From positions 372,001 to 436,000 of the forward strand of contig NZ_AP027728.1 in the NCBI RefSeq assembly GCF_030296555.1: a DNA stretch of 64,000 nucleotides, read 5' to 3'. This document shows, in pieces, positions 29,208 through 40,062 of the stretch; the first letter of the stretch is position 1, and each line of letters starts with the position of its first letter. The DNA is from Microbacterium suwonense (GTDB lineage: Bacteria > Actinomycetota > Actinomycetes > Actinomycetales > Microbacteriaceae). A program made the position numbers and the translations under genes. The notes below the pieces were generated by a model. The model saw only the letters and a program-made list of their open reading frames with translations. It was not told the origin of the DNA and did no database searches.

Positions 29208-30151
29208 CTTCCGTCCTCTACGATGTGCCCGGCCCCCGGGCGATCATCCGAAACCGCGTCGTGGCCGTGGTCACCATCGCCCTCGTGCTCGCGGTGCTCG
29301 GCTTCGTGGTCTTCCGCTTCGCCGTGACCGGGCAGTTCGACGCCGACCGCTGGTACGTGTTCACCTTCAGCAACGTGTGGATCGGGATCACCACCGCTCT
29401 GGGCAAGACGGTGGGGGCGTTCGCCACCGCCGCCGTGCTGAGCCTGGTGCTCGGCTTCGTGCTGGCCATCGGCCGGCTCTCCGACCACGCCTGGGTGCGG
29501 GTGCCCGTCACGGTCATCACCGAGCTGTTCCGCGCCGTGCCGGTGCTGGTCATGATGATGCTGCTGTACTACGGGCTGCCTGAGCTCGGTGTGAAGATGG
29601 ATCCGTACTGGGCCGTCGTGATCGGGCTGATGGTCTACAACGGCTCTGTGCTCGCCGAGACCCTGCGTGCCGGCATCGAGGCGCTGCCGAAGGGGCAGAA
29701 GGAGGCCGGCTTCGCGATCGGCCTGCGCAAGAGCGGCGTGATGTCGCTGATCCTGCTTCCGCAGGCCGTGCGCGCCATGCTCCCGGTGATCGTCGCTCAG
29801 CTGGTCGTCACGCTCAAGGACACCGCGCTCGGGTTCATCATCACCTACCCGGAGCTGCTGTACTACGCCAAGCAGCTCACCGCGCACCCGACCCGGCCGA
29901 TCCTGCAGTCCGCCATCGTCATCGGCGCGATCTACATCGCGATGTGCCTGATCCTGTCGGGCGTTGCGAAGTGGCTCGAGATCCGCACGCGGCATTCGCC
30001 GAAGCTGAAGGGGTACACCCCCGATGCCGGCGGCGGAGATCCCCGGATCCACGAGGGTTCGACGGTCACCGAGGTGATCGCGATGCAGCGCGGGACCGGC
30101 AAGTTCGATCAGGGGAACGCACCGGGGGCTTCTGAGTGCGAGGGGTCCTGA
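29204..30151 (+). CDS. gluD: Glutamate ABC transporter permease GluD
   Basis: The second permease subunit, 315 residues, starts with a cytoplasmic region and helix VVAVVTIALVLAVLGFVVF. It has TELFRAVPVLVMMMLLYYGLP and the EAA loop KEAGFAIGLRKSGVMSLILLPQA. A C-terminal cytoplasmic extension of about 50 residues is rich in Gly/Pro and ends in EGS. ATG 29204 overlaps the gluC stop, with GGAGG at 29191-29195. Last gene of the operon, ahead of a strong palindromic terminator. Confidence 0.91.
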   Translation: MTSVLYDVPGPRAIIRNRVVAVVTIALVLAVLGFVVFRFAVTGQFDADRWYVFTFSNVWIGITTALGKTVGAFATAAVLSLVLGFVLAIGRLSDHAWVRVPVTVITELFRAVPVLVMMMLLYYGLPELGVKMDPYWAVVIGLMVYNGSVLAETLRAGIEALPKGQKEAGFAIGLRKSGVMSLILLPQAVRAMLPVIVAQLVVTLKDTALGFIITYPELLYYAKQLTAHPTRPILQSAIVIGAIYIAMCLILSGVAKWLEIRTRHSPKLKGYTPDAGGGDPRIHEGSTVTEVIAMQRGTGKFDQGNAPGASECEGS

Positions 30152-30165
30152 TCTCCGGAGGGAGC

Positions 30166-30201
30166 GAGGGGGCGGGCATCCGATCGGATGCCCGCCCCCT
30201 C
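30166..30201. terminator. Bidirectional terminator: perfect 36-bp palindrome
   Basis: The 18-base arm GAGGGGGCGGGCATCCGA is followed directly by its exact complement, with no loop bases. It lies between the convergent gluD and gluconate kinase genes and can terminate transcription from both sides. Confidence 0.9.
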
Positions 30202-30204
30202 GTG

Positions 30205-31709
30205 TCAGTCCGCGATGACGCTGTCGTAGACGCGTTCGAAGCGTGCGCGCAGCTCGTCATAGTAGGGCCGCTGCCCAGCATCCGGCGTCGTCAGGTCGGT
30301 CTGCGGGATCCTCGCGAGCGGATGCCCGCTCTGCAGCGCCGACAGGGCGAGAGCCGCGGTGCCGCGCATGGTCACGCGCTTGACGTCCACGACCTGCACG
30401 GGGAAGCCGAGAGCCTGCGCGACCGGATTCATGAAGCCGGGGTACGCGCCGGTCACACCTCCCGAGGCGATGACCCGCGCGATGTCCGGGCTCACCTCGC
30501 GCAGCTGCTCGAACACCCGGGCATAGGAGACGGCGATGCCCTCCACCGCGCCGCGCCACAGCTCGCGGGGTCCGGACGCCGACGAGACGCCGGTGAGCAC
30601 TGCCCGGGCATCGCCCGCCCAGCCGGTGGCGCGCTCGCCGGTGAGGAACGGCAGCACCAGCGGCGTGCCCTCGACGGGCTCGGCGCGGAGCACCTCGTCG
30701 ATCTCCTCGTACGACAGCGGCGCCAGCGTACTCTGCAGCCACAGTGTGACGCGCCCGACGTCGTTGAGCGCACCGCCGACGATCGACTGCGAGCGTGACA
30801 CCCGGTAGGCCCACAGACCCGTGGGGAGCACCTCGGGGGTGCCGTCGACGATCACCCGGATGGCTCCGGAGGTGGCCGCCGACATCGCGGCGATGCTCGG
30901 GTCATCGGCGCCGACCCCGATGTTCGAGGCCAGGCCGTCCGGGACGGCCGGGAACCAGGCGGCGCCGTCGAGCGCCGGCCACCGCCGGATCGCCTCTGCG
31001 GAGACGTCGGTGATCGGCTCGTCCGGATCGATCAGCGGAGCGAACCGGGAGCGGTCCACGCCCACGGCCTCGAGCAGCTCGTCATCGAGCTCGCAGGTGT
31101 GCCGGTTCAGGATGCCCGCCCACGCCATGGTCGAGGTCGCAGCGCCCGAGACGCCGGCGAGCTTCGCGTACACGTACTCGCCGAGCGAGAGGAACTTCGC
31201 CGTCTTCGCGAACACCTCGGGGAACTCGTCCTGCAGCCACAGCATCCGCGGCGGGTGATAGCTGGTGTGCAGGCGCGTGCCGGTGCGCTGGTGCACGGCG
31301 GCCTCGTCCAGCCGCGTCCGCAGCCGTGCCAGGTGCTCGGCCGAACGGGAGTCCGCATAGGTGAAACAGGGGTGAGCGCGTCGCCCTCGGCATCCACGCA
31401 GACCAGCGACGACGCGAACGTGTCCATCGCGACCGCGCGCACCAGCCCGGGCTCCACGCCCTTCAGTGCTCCGTCGATGACCGCGCCGACCTCGCGCACG
31501 ATCCGATCGGCATCGACTTCGGCCGTGCCGTCGGCCGACTCGACGAAGGCGTGGTCGGCCTTGACCAGATGCTTCTTGATGGGGCGTGCGTACGCGTCGT
31601 ACAGGCAGGCGCGAGTGGATCCGGAGCCGATGTCGACCGCCAGCACGTAGGGAGCAGATGCGGATGCCAGTGCGATGCTCCGAGTGGTCGGGATCTGCTC
31701 GTCTCTCAT
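30205..31709 (-). CDS. gntK: Gluconate kinase, FGGY family (frame broken by one missing base)
   Basis: An FGGY carbohydrate kinase of about 501 residues that would phosphorylate gluconate. Motifs: VLAVDIGSGSTRACLYD (ATP-binding), VRAVAMDTFASSLV, then WLQDEFPEVF, IGVGADDPSIAAMSAATSGAIR and ASGGVTGAYPGFM. A run GGGG at 31369-31372 (plus strand) is one base short: adding it joins DALTP to CFTYADSRSAEHLARL. Substrate is inferred from the divergent GntP-type permease. ATG at 31709; AGGTGCCACG upstream is a poor ribosome site. Confidence 0.82.
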
Positions 31710-31817
31710 GCGTGGCACCTCGTCCTGTGAGTCCCTCTCGTCGCCGATCCTACCGGCGAGTATCGTGTGCCGTGCGGTTCCGAGTCGCTGGCGACCGGCC
31801 GCAGTGAGGAGCACCAC

Positions 31818-33221
31818 ATGTATGCACTGGCAGGTGGGGCATCCGCCCTGAACGCGGTCTTCGCAGCCGAGACCGTGCAGCCGGCTGCGGGCACGGCGCA
31901 GCTGATCATCGCCGCCGTCATCTCGATCGTGCTGATCGTGGTGCTGATCGTCTGGGTGAAGATGCATCCGTTCTTCGCCCTGATCCTCGGCGCGGCGGTG
32001 ATGGCTGTCGCCGCGAACATGGGCTTCGAGAACGCGTTCACCTCGTTCTCCAAAGGTCTGGGCGACACGGTCGGCGGCGTCGGCGTGCTGATCGTGCTGG
32101 GCGCGGTGATCGGCCGGTTCCTCACGGAGTCCGGCGGCGCCGACGAGATCGTCGACACGATCCTCGCCAAGACGCCGTTGAAACGACTGACCTGGGCGAT
32201 GGCGCTGGCGGCGTTCATCATCGGCATCCCGCTGTTCTTCGAGGTCGGTGTCGTGCTGTTGATCCCGATCGTGATGCTGGTGGCGAAGCGGGCGGGGCTC
32301 CCCGTCATCCTCGTCGGCATCCCGGCGCTGGCGGGACTCTCCGCCCTGCACGGCCTCGTGCCGCCGCACCCCGGGCCGCTCATCGCCATCGACGCGCTGA
32401 GCGCAGACCTGGGTCTCACCCTCGCGCTGGGGCTGCTCGTCGCGATCCCGACGGTGATCATCGCCGGTCCTGTGCTCGCCAAGCCCATGGCGCGCTGGGT
32501 GCCGGTGCAGGCATCCACCACGCTGCTCGCGCCGGTCAGCGAACGCGAGGGCAGGCGGCCCGCATTCGGCGTCGCGCTGTCGGTCGTGCTGATGCCGGTG
32601 GTGCTGATGCTGCTGATGACGATCGTGAGATCGACCGGGTTCGACGACAGCGTGCTCGGTCAGATCCTGGTCTTCATCGGCACGCCCCTGCAGGCGCTGC
32701 TGATCACCTCGCTGTACGCGATGATCGTGCTGGGCACCGCGCTCGGGCGCACCATGGGCGAGGTCGCCAAAGAGACCGGCGACGCGTTCGCCCCGATCGC
32801 CTCGATCCTGCTGATCGTGGGCGCGGGCGGCGGTTTCAAGCAGACGCTGGTGGATTCGGGCGTCGGCGAGGTGATCGGCAACGGCATCGCCGGCTCGGGC
32901 ATGCCGCTGCTGCTGGCCGGCTGGCTGGTCGCGGTGTTCATCCGCCTGGCGACAGGATCTGCGACGGTGGCGACCATCACCGCCGCGGGGATCATGGCAC
33001 CGCTGGCCGGTGATCTCAGCAGCACGCACGTCGCCCTGATGGTGCTCGCCATCGGTGCGGGCTCGGTCTTCCTCTCGCATGTCAACGACGCCGGTTTCTG
33101 GCTGGTGAAGGAGTATTTCGGCCTGACCGTGGGACAGACCTTCAAGACATGGAGCCTGATGGAGTGCGCGGTCTCGGTGGTGGGTCTGCTCGGCGTGCTT
33201 CTGCTCGGCCTGATCGTCTGA
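31818..33221 (+). CDS. gntP: Gluconate:H+ symporter, GntP family
   Basis: A 467-residue permease with about 12 hydrophobic segments. It has VKMHPFFALILGAAVMAV, a GADEIVDTILAKTP loop, IIGIPLFFEVGVVLLIPI and LSALHGLVPPHPGPLIAI, the GntP-family hallmark. GTGAGGAGC precedes ATG 31818. It is divergent from the kinase gene with 108 bp between the two starts, so one regulator could control both. No regulator gene is adjacent. Confidence 0.88.
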   Translation: MYALAGGASALNAVFAAETVQPAAGTAQLIIAAVISIVLIVVLIVWVKMHPFFALILGAAVMAVAANMGFENAFTSFSKGLGDTVGGVGVLIVLGAVIGRFLTESGGADEIVDTILAKTPLKRLTWAMALAAFIIGIPLFFEVGVVLLIPIVMLVAKRAGLPVILVGIPALAGLSALHGLVPPHPGPLIAIDALSADLGLTLALGLLVAIPTVIIAGPVLAKPMARWVPVQASTTLLAPVSEREGRRPAFGVALSVVLMPVVLMLLMTIVRSTGFDDSVLGQILVFIGTPLQALLITSLYAMIVLGTALGRTMGEVAKETGDAFAPIASILLIVGAGGGFKQTLVDSGVGEVIGNGIAGSGMPLLLAGWLVAVFIRLATGSATVATITAAGIMAPLAGDLSSTHVALMVLAIGAGSVFLSHVNDAGFWLVKEYFGLTVGQTFKTWSLMECAVSVVGLLGVLLLGLIV

Positions 33222-33288
33222 TCCGTCCCGTGATGCAGTCGTCCACCGGCGCGGGAGCCCTGCTCGCGCGCCGGTAGACTCGATTCTC

Positions 33289-34338
33289 GTGTCAGAGTCT
33301 CCCGAAACACCCCAGATCACACCGGAGGCGGTGGAGTCCGCCGTCGACGCCGCGCTCGCGGCGATCGCCGCGGCATCCGATACCGCAGAGCTGAAGGCCG
33401 CCCGCGCCGCGCACATCGCCGAGGGCTCCCCGCTGGCCGTGCTGAATGCATCGATGCGCCAGGTGGCACCCGAGCACAAGGCCGCATTCGGCAAGCTCAT
33501 CGGCCAGGGCCGGGGACGGGTCTCGCAGGCGCTCGCCGCACGGGAGACCGAGCTCGCCGAGGCCGAGACCGCCGCGCGTCTGGAGGCGGAGCGCGTCGAT
33601 ATCACCGCTGTGGCCTCGCGCTCGCGGGTGGGCGCACGTCATCCGCTGACGCTGCTGCAGGAGCAGGTGTGCGATGTGTTCGTCGGCATGGGCTGGGAGA
33701 TCGCCGAGGGCCCGGAGCTCGAGCACGAGTGGTTCAACTTCGATGCGCTCAACTTCGACGAGGACCACCCCGCCCGCCAGGAGCAGGACACCTTCTACGT
33801 CGACCCGACCTCGCGTCACCTGGTGATGCGCACGCACACCAGCCCCGTGCAGGTGCGTTCGATGCTCGACCGCGAGCTCCCGATCTACGTGCTGTGCCCC
33901 GGCCGCACCTACCGCACCGACGAGTTCGACGCCACCCACCTGCCGGTGTTCAGCCAGTTCGAGGGCCTGGTGATCGACAAGGGCATCACGATGGCGCATC
34001 TGAAGGGCACGCTGGATCACTTCGCGCGGCAGATGTTCGGGCCCGAGGCCAAGACGCGCCTGCGCACCAACTACTTCCCGTTCACCGAGCCCTCCGCCGA
34101 ACTCGACCTGTGGCACCCGACCTTCAAGGGCGGCGCGCGCTGGATCGAGTGGGGCGGATGCGGAATGGTCAATCCCAACGTGCTGCGTGCGGCGGGCATC
34201 GACCCCGAGCAGTACAGCGGCTTCGCGTTCGGGATGGGGATCGAGCGGACCCTGATGTTCCGCAGCGATGTGAAGGACATGCGCGACATGGCCGAGGGCG
34301 ATGTGCGCTTCAGCGAGCAGTTCGGGATGGTGGTGTGA
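33289..34338 (+). CDS. pheS: Phenylalanyl-tRNA synthetase alpha subunit
   Basis: The catalytic subunit of class II PheRS, 349 residues. An N-terminal coiled coil (about residues 1-100) precedes RHPLTLLQEQVCDVFVGMGW, motif 2 (VLCPGRTYRTDEFDATHLPVFSQFEG split across the loop) and motif 3 FAFGMGIERTLMFR. GTG 33289 is 8 bases after TAGACT (33275-33280), so the mRNA is leaderless. The stop overlaps the pheT start by one base. Confidence 0.96.
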   Translation: MSESPETPQITPEAVESAVDAALAAIAAASDTAELKAARAAHIAEGSPLAVLNASMRQVAPEHKAAFGKLIGQGRGRVSQALAARETELAEAETAARLEAERVDITAVASRSRVGARHPLTLLQEQVCDVFVGMGWEIAEGPELEHEWFNFDALNFDEDHPARQEQDTFYVDPTSRHLVMRTHTSPVQVRSMLDRELPIYVLCPGRTYRTDEFDATHLPVFSQFEGLVIDKGITMAHLKGTLDHFARQMFGPEAKTRLRTNYFPFTEPSAELDLWHPTFKGGARWIEWGGCGMVNPNVLRAAGIDPEQYSGFAFGMGIERTLMFRSDVKDMRDMAEGDVRFSEQFGMVV

Positions 34339-36841
34339 TGCGCGTTCCGCTTTCCTGGCTGCGCGAGTACGTCGAGGTGGCCGCGGATGCCACGCCGGAG
34401 GATGTGCTGGCATCCTTCGTGTCGGTCGGCTTCGAAGAGGAGGACATCCACCGCTTCGAGATATCCGGTCCTGTCGTCGTCGGGCGCGTCCTCGAGCTCA
34501 CGCCCGAGCCGCAGAAGAACGGCAAGACCATCAACTGGTGCCAGGTGGACGTCGGCGAGGCCAACGGCGGCGTCCGCGGCATCGTGTGCGGCGCGCACAA
34601 CTTCACCGTGGGGGACAAGGTCGTGGTAACGCTGCCGGGTTCCGTGCTGCCCGGCCCCTTCCCGATCGCGGCGCGCAAGACCTATGGCCACGTCTCCGAC
34701 GGCATGATCGCCTCGGCCCGTGAGCTGGGGCTGGGTGACGAGCACGACGGCATCATCGTGCTGTCGACGCTGGGGCTGGATCCCGAGGTCGGCACGGATG
34801 CCATCGAGCTGCTGCACCTGGACGATGTGGCCGTCGAGATCAACGTCACCCCCGACCGCGGGTACGCGTTCTCGCTGCGCGGCGTCGCCCGGGAGTACTC
34901 CCACGCCACCGGCGCCGCCTTCCGCGACCCGGCCGAGCGCGACTTCTCCGAGCTGCAGCCGGGCTCCGGCTTCTCGATCAGCGTCGATGACCGCAACCCC
35001 ATCCGCGGCAACGTCGGGGCACGCGAGTTCGTCGCCCGCGTGGTGCGTGATGTCGACCCGTCGCGCCCGACCCCGCCGTGGATGATCGCGCGGCTGGGGC
35101 TGGCCGGGATGCGCTCGCTGGGCGTGCTCATCGACATCACCAACTACGTGATGCTCGAGCTCGGCAACCCGATCCACGGCTACGACCTGGACAGGCTGCA
35201 GGGCGGCATCGTGGTGCGTCGCGCCCAGGAGGGCGAGCGGATGACCACACTGGACGGCCACGACCGGGCGCTGCACGTCGAGGATCTGCTGATCACCGAC
35301 GGCTCCGGCCCGATCGGCCTCGCCGGCGTCATGGGCGGCGGCACCACAGAGATGAGCAGCACCACCCGCAATGTGCTGATCGAGGCGGCGACGTTCGACC
35401 CGGTCACGATCGCACGCACCGCCCGCCGGCACAAACTGCCCAGCGAGGCCTCCAAGCGCTTCGAGCGCGGGGTGGACCCGCTCATCCCCTTCGTCGCGGC
35501 GCGTCGCGTCGCCGACCTCATGGTGGAGCTGGCCGGCGGCACGCTCACCGAGGAGGGCGGTGCGCTGTTCACCAAGGTAGAGATCGCCGGCATCGATCTG
35601 CCGCGCGGCTTCACGCAGGGCGTGGTCGGGGTGGACTACAGCGATGACGAGATCGTCGGCGCGCTGGAGATGATCGGCGCCGAGGTCACGGCGAACGACG
35701 GCGGCTGGTTCGTCATCCCGCCGAGCTGGCGCCCCGACCTGACCGACAAGTGGACGCTGGTGGAGGAGGTCGCCCGCATCCACGGACTCGACCGGATCCC
35801 CTCCGTGCTGCCCACCCCGCCCTCCGGTCGCGGGTACACCGTGCTGCAGCAGGGTCGCAAGCGGGTCGCGGATGCACTGGCTGCGGCGGGCTTCGTCGAG
35901 ACCCCGGCGTTCCCGTTCACCACCGAGGAGCAGAACGATCTGCACGGCTCGGCCACCGGCGAGCACCTGCCCAGCATCCGGCTGGCCAATGCACTCGACG
36001 GGCAGGTCCCCTTCCTGCGCCGCTCCCTGATCCCCGGTCTGCTGCAGATCGCGCATCGCAACATCTCGCGCGGACTGGTGGATCTGGCGGTCTTCGAGAC
36101 AGGCGTCGTGTTCGCTCCCGAGGCGGGCGTGACCTACGGCACGGACTTCATCCCACCGCTGGGGCAGCGACCGAGCGATGAGACGCTCGCGCACCTCAAC
36201 GCGTCGATCCCCCGCAGCCGCGGCATCTGGCCGTGCTCCTCACCGGGAACATCACTCCGCGCCAGCCCGGCCGCAGCGCCGAGCACGTGGAGGTGTCCGA
36301 TGCGCTCGACGCGGTGCGCGTGATCGGCGTCGCAGCCGGCGTCGACATCGACGTGGCCCAGACCCAGCGCGCGGCGCTGCATCCCGGACGCGCGGGTGTG
36401 CTCAGCGTGCGCGGCGAAGACGTGGGCTACGTCGGCGAGCTGCACCCGCAGGTGTCGGCGGATGCCGATCTGCCCGGCCGCGTCATGGTGCTGGAGCTCG
36501 ATCTCGACCGTGTGCTGACGCTCGCGGGCGAACGCGTGGTCGCCGCATCGCTGTCGACGTTCCCGGCCGCAACCCAGGATGTCTCGCTGGTGGTGGATGC
36601 CGGGGTTCCGGCATCCGAGGTGCGTGCCGCGCTTATCGAGGGCGCGGGCGAGCTGCTCGAGTCGGCGACCCTGGTCGACGACTATCGCGGCGAGGGCGTG
36701 GGCGAGGGGCGCAAGAGCCTGAGCTTCGCGCTGCGCTTCCGGGCATCCGATCGCACTCTCACCGCCGCCGAGGCGACCGAGGCGAAGCTCGCGGGCGTCG
36801 CTGTGACCGCAGAGCGATTCGGAGCCGGCATCCGCGACTGA
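34338..36841 (+). CDS. pheT: Phenylalanyl-tRNA synthetase beta subunit (frame broken by one missing base)
   Basis: PheT carries tRNA-binding and editing domains. Order: tRNA-binding domain (about residues 40-155), B3/4 editing domain, B5, a synthetase-like core (NALDGQVPFLRRSLIPGLL) and a C-terminal FDX-ACB anticodon domain (SLSTFPAATQDVSLVVD). The frame breaks at CCCCC 36209-36213. One more C joins LNASIP to PQPRHLAVLLTGN and gives about 834 residues. As PheRS is indispensable, a sequence error is by far the simplest explanation. Confidence 0.93.
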
Positions 36842-36851
36842 ACGCTTCCCG

Positions 36852-36857
36852 GTAGAC
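36852..36857 (+). promoter_or_regulatory. -10 element of the thiamine operon
   Basis: TAGACT lies about 12 bases upstream of the first conserved riboswitch bases and would start the riboswitch transcript near 36864. Confidence 0.6.
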
Positions 36858-36865
36858 TCACCGGC

Positions 36866-36942
36866 AGTGACACGGGGTGCCGCATCCGCGGCTGAGATCA
36901 CACCCGTCGAACCTGATCTAGCTCGTACTAGCGAAGGGATGT
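36866..36942 (+). ncRNA. TPP riboswitch (THI element)
   Basis: The conserved thiamine-pyrophosphate aptamer is present: GGGGTGCC (36874-36881), CTGAGA (36892-36897), ACCTGATC (36911-36918) and GCGAAGGGA (36931-36939). The closing GAAGGGA also serves as the ribosome site, 7 bases before the thiM ATG. Ligand binding can therefore hide the start site, which points to control of translation. Confidence 0.95.
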
Positions 36943-36946
36943 CGCC

Positions 36947-37806
36947 ATGAGCGATACGTCGTACCTGCCCACCGGAGGACCCTCGTCCGCCGATCCCGTC
37001 TCGGCCGCCGCCGACCTGCTGAAGCGCCTGCGTGCCGCGCCGCCGCTGACGCACTGCATCACCAACTCGGTGGTGACCGGGTTCACCGCGAACGTGCTGC
37101 TGGCGCTCGGGGCCGCGCCCGCCATGGTCGACATCGTCGGCGAGGCCGGGATGTTCGCCGGGGCGGCCTCCGGTGTGCTGATCAACCTCGGCACGCCCAC
37201 GCCCGAGCAGCGCGCCGCAAGTCTGGAGGCGGCGGCGGGGGCGAACACCGCAGGAACGCCGTGGGTGCTCGATCCGGTCGCCATCGGCGTGCTGCCGGTG
37301 CGCACGGGGCTCGCCGGCGAGCTCGCGGCCCTGCGGCCGACGGCCATCCGCGGCAACGCCTCCGAGATCCTCGCCCTCGCCGGCCTCAGCGCGGGCGGCA
37401 GGGGCGTCGATGCCACGGACACACCGGAAGCCGCAGCCGACGCGGCGCGCACCCTGGCCGAACGGTGGGGAGCACGGTCGCCGTCTCCGGCGAGGTGGAT
37501 CTGATCACCGACGGGCGGCGTGTCATCCGCGTCGCGAACGGCGATGCCCTGCTCACCCGTGTCACCGGAGGCGGATGCGCTCTCGGAGCCGTCATGGCGG
37601 CCTTCCTCGGCACGGCCCGTGGCACCGGTGCCGATGCGCTCACCGCGATCGCCGCCGCCACCCTCGTGTACACGGTGGCGGCGGAACGTGCGGCGGCCGC
37701 GGCATCCGGGCCAGGCAGCTTCGCCGCGACCCTCCTCGACGCGCTCGCGGCGATCGAACCGGCGGACGTCGTCTCCGCCGCCCGCATGCGGGAGGTCGCC
37801 GCATGA
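36947..37806 (+). CDS. thiM: Hydroxyethylthiazole kinase (frame broken by one missing base)
   Basis: ThiM phosphorylates the thiazole alcohol for thiamine salvage. About 286 residues in the ribokinase-like fold: [48 protein letters not shown] and the catalytic-Cys motif [15 protein letters not shown] at 37467-37470 is one G short; adding it joins LAERWG to [12 protein letters not shown]. Directly under the TPP riboswitch; the stop overlaps the ATG of the fused thiE-thiD-tenA gene. Confidence 0.9.
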
Positions 37807-39925
37807 ACGCCGACCTCTCGCTGTATCTCGTGACGGATGCGGCGCTCTGCGGCGATCGCGGCGTCGTCGCCACCGTCCGGGAGGCTGTTGCGGGCGGTGT
37901 CGCCATCGTGCAGCTGCGCGACAAGGACGCCTCGGATGCCCAGACCGTCGACCTGCTCGTCGAGCTGTCGCACGCGATCGCCGGCCGCGCACTGCTCGTG
38001 GTGAACGACCGTCTGCAGGCGGCGGTCGATGCCCGCTCCCGCGGCGCCCGTGTCGACGGGGTGCACCTCGGGCAGTCCGATGCCTCCGTGCGCGCCGCTC
38101 GCGAGGCGCTCGGACCGGACGCCCTCATCGGCCTCACCGCCAACACACCCGCTCACCTCGACGCCGTGCGCGCCCTGCCGCCGGGCACCGTCGACTACGT
38201 CGGCATCGGGGTCATCCGCCCGACCAGCACGAAGCCCGACCATCCGCCCGCACTCGGCGTCGCGGGCTTCAGGACACTGGCAGCCCTCAGCCCGGTCCCG
38301 GCCGTCGCGATCGGCGGCATCGGGATCGACGACGTCACGGCGCTGCGCGAGGCCGGCGCGGCAGGGGTCGCCGTGGTGTCCGCGCTGTGCGCGGTCGAGG
38401 ATCCACACGCCGCCGCCCGCGCATTCCGTCGTGCCTGGCGCGGGCAGCGCCCTCCCCGGGTGCTCAGCATCGCCGGGAGCGACCCTTCGGGAGGCGCGGG
38501 GATCCAGGCCGATCTGAAGGCCATCGCCGCCAACGGCGGTTACGGCATGGCGGCGATCACGGCGCTGACCGCGCAGAACACCCGCGGAGTGCGCGGGGTG
38601 CACGTGCCGCCCGCCGACTTCCTGCGCGCACAGCTCGATGCCGTCGCCGACGACATCGAGATCGACGCGGTGAAGATCGGGATGCTCGCGGATGCCGAGG
38701 TCATCCGCACCGTCGGCGACTGGCTCGCGGCGCGCCGGCCCGACACGGTCGTGCTCGACCCGGTGATGGTCTCCACCAGCGGCGACCGCCTGCTCGATTC
38801 GGACGCCGAGGCCGCCCTGCTCGACCTCGCCTCCCACGCGGATCTGCTCACCCCGAACCTCGACGAGCTGGCGGTGCTCTCGGGGTGCCGCGTCGGCGAC
38901 TGGCCCGAGGCGCTGGCGGCCGCGCAGCAGGTCGCCGCGCGCACCGGCGCCCTCGTGCTCGCGAAGGGCGGGCACCTTGCCGGGGATCAGACGCCGGATG
39001 CCCTGGTCGGCGCCGACGGCGTGATCGTGGAGCATCGCGGCGCGCGCATCGACACCACCAGCACGCACGGCACGGGCTGCTCGCTGTCGTCGGCCCTGGC
39101 CACCCTGAGTGCCCGCGGGAAGGACTGGCCGGAGGCCGTCGCGGGCGCCCGCGAATGGCTGCGCGAATCGCTGCGTGCCGCCGGGACGCTGGACGTGGGC
39201 CGCGGGAACGGCCCGGTCAGCCATCTTGCCGGACTGTGGCAGCGCGGTGCCCTGGAGACCCGTCCGAGCCCCGACGATGTCCGCGACGCGTGGTGGGTGA
39301 GCATCGCGGAGGTGCGCGCCGACATCGACGCGCTGCCGTTCATCCGCGCCCTCGCCGACGGCACGCTCGGCCGAGACCGATTCCTGGGGTACCTCGCCCA
39401 GGATGCCCTGTACCTGCGCGAGTACGCGCGGGTGCTCGCGGAAGCGGCCCGGCTGGCGCCGAGCACCCAGGAGCAGGCGTTCTGGGCGCAGTCGGCGCAG
39501 GGGGCGATCGCCGGCGAGCTCGAACTGCACGCATCCTGGCTGACCCCCGACACCGGCACCTCTGCCACGACGTTCTCCGCCGAGCCGAGCGCGGTGAACA
39601 CCGCCTACCTCGACCACCTGCGCGCCGCGGCGTTCAGCGGAGACCACGCGGTGCTGATCGCCGCAGCCCTGCCCTGCTTCTGGCTGTACACCGATCTGGG
39701 TGTTCGGCTGCACGCGGGGAGTTCGGGGAGCATGCGCTGAGCGATCGGCATCCGTTCGCCTCCTGGCTGTCCACGTACGCCGATCCCGCCTTCGCCGTCG
39801 CGACCGAACAGGCCATCGGCTTCGTCACCCGGGCGGCGGCCGCAGCCGACGACGAGCGCCGAGAACGCATGCATCGCGCGTTCCGTCGTTCGGCGGAGCA
39901 CGAACGGGCCTTCTTCGACCTGTGA
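37803..39925 (+). CDS. thiE: Trifunctional ThiE-ThiD-TenA thiamine synthesis/salvage protein (frame broken near the end)
   Basis: One reading frame of about 707 residues joins three enzymes. Residues 1-215 are thiamine-phosphate synthase ([43 protein letters not shown]). Residues 220-475 are HMP/HMP-P kinase ThiD ([35 protein letters not shown]). Residues 495-707 are TenA ([31 protein letters not shown] with the active-site Cys). GGGG at 39716-39719 is one base short; adding it joins RLHAG to [13 protein letters not shown] and completes TenA to AFFDL. It would couple thiazole-P with pyrimidine-PP and salvage aminopyrimidines. Confidence 0.88.
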
Positions 39926-39951
39926 GGGCGTCCCGACTGTGACGCGTCGAT

Positions 39952-40062
39952 TTGCGGATGCTGCGGCTTCGACGCTACTGTCGCGTCATGCCTTCGGTCG
40001 TCCTCGCTCCCGCTTCGCGGTTCCCGAGCGCGCGTCGACGCCGTGTCGGCCGCCGAATCTAG
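39952..40062 (+). promoter_or_regulatory. Candidate arg operon promoter and arginine-rich leader peptide
   Basis: TTGCGG (39952-39957), 18 bases, TACTGT (39976-39981), then an ATG at 39988 six bases on: the same leaderless layout seen at many genes in this window. The ATG opens a 24-codon frame ending in TAG at 40060-40062. Seven codons are Arg, six of them in the last nine (RRRRVGRR just before Ile-stop), including two CGA. Downstream are competing stems: GCCCG/CGGGC hairpin at 40129-40142, GCCGG/CCGGC near 40108-40127, and alternative pairing CGGTGT with ACACCG close to the argC ribosome site. This resembles an amino-acid attenuator. Arg-rich frames are common by chance in GC-rich DNA, so it is a hypothesis. 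Confidence 0.45.

Noticed and set aside
34338..36841. pheT as a true split gene or pseudogene
   Set aside because: Both halves align to one family in order, a single C in a C run restores the frame, and the enzyme is indispensable with no second copy seen.
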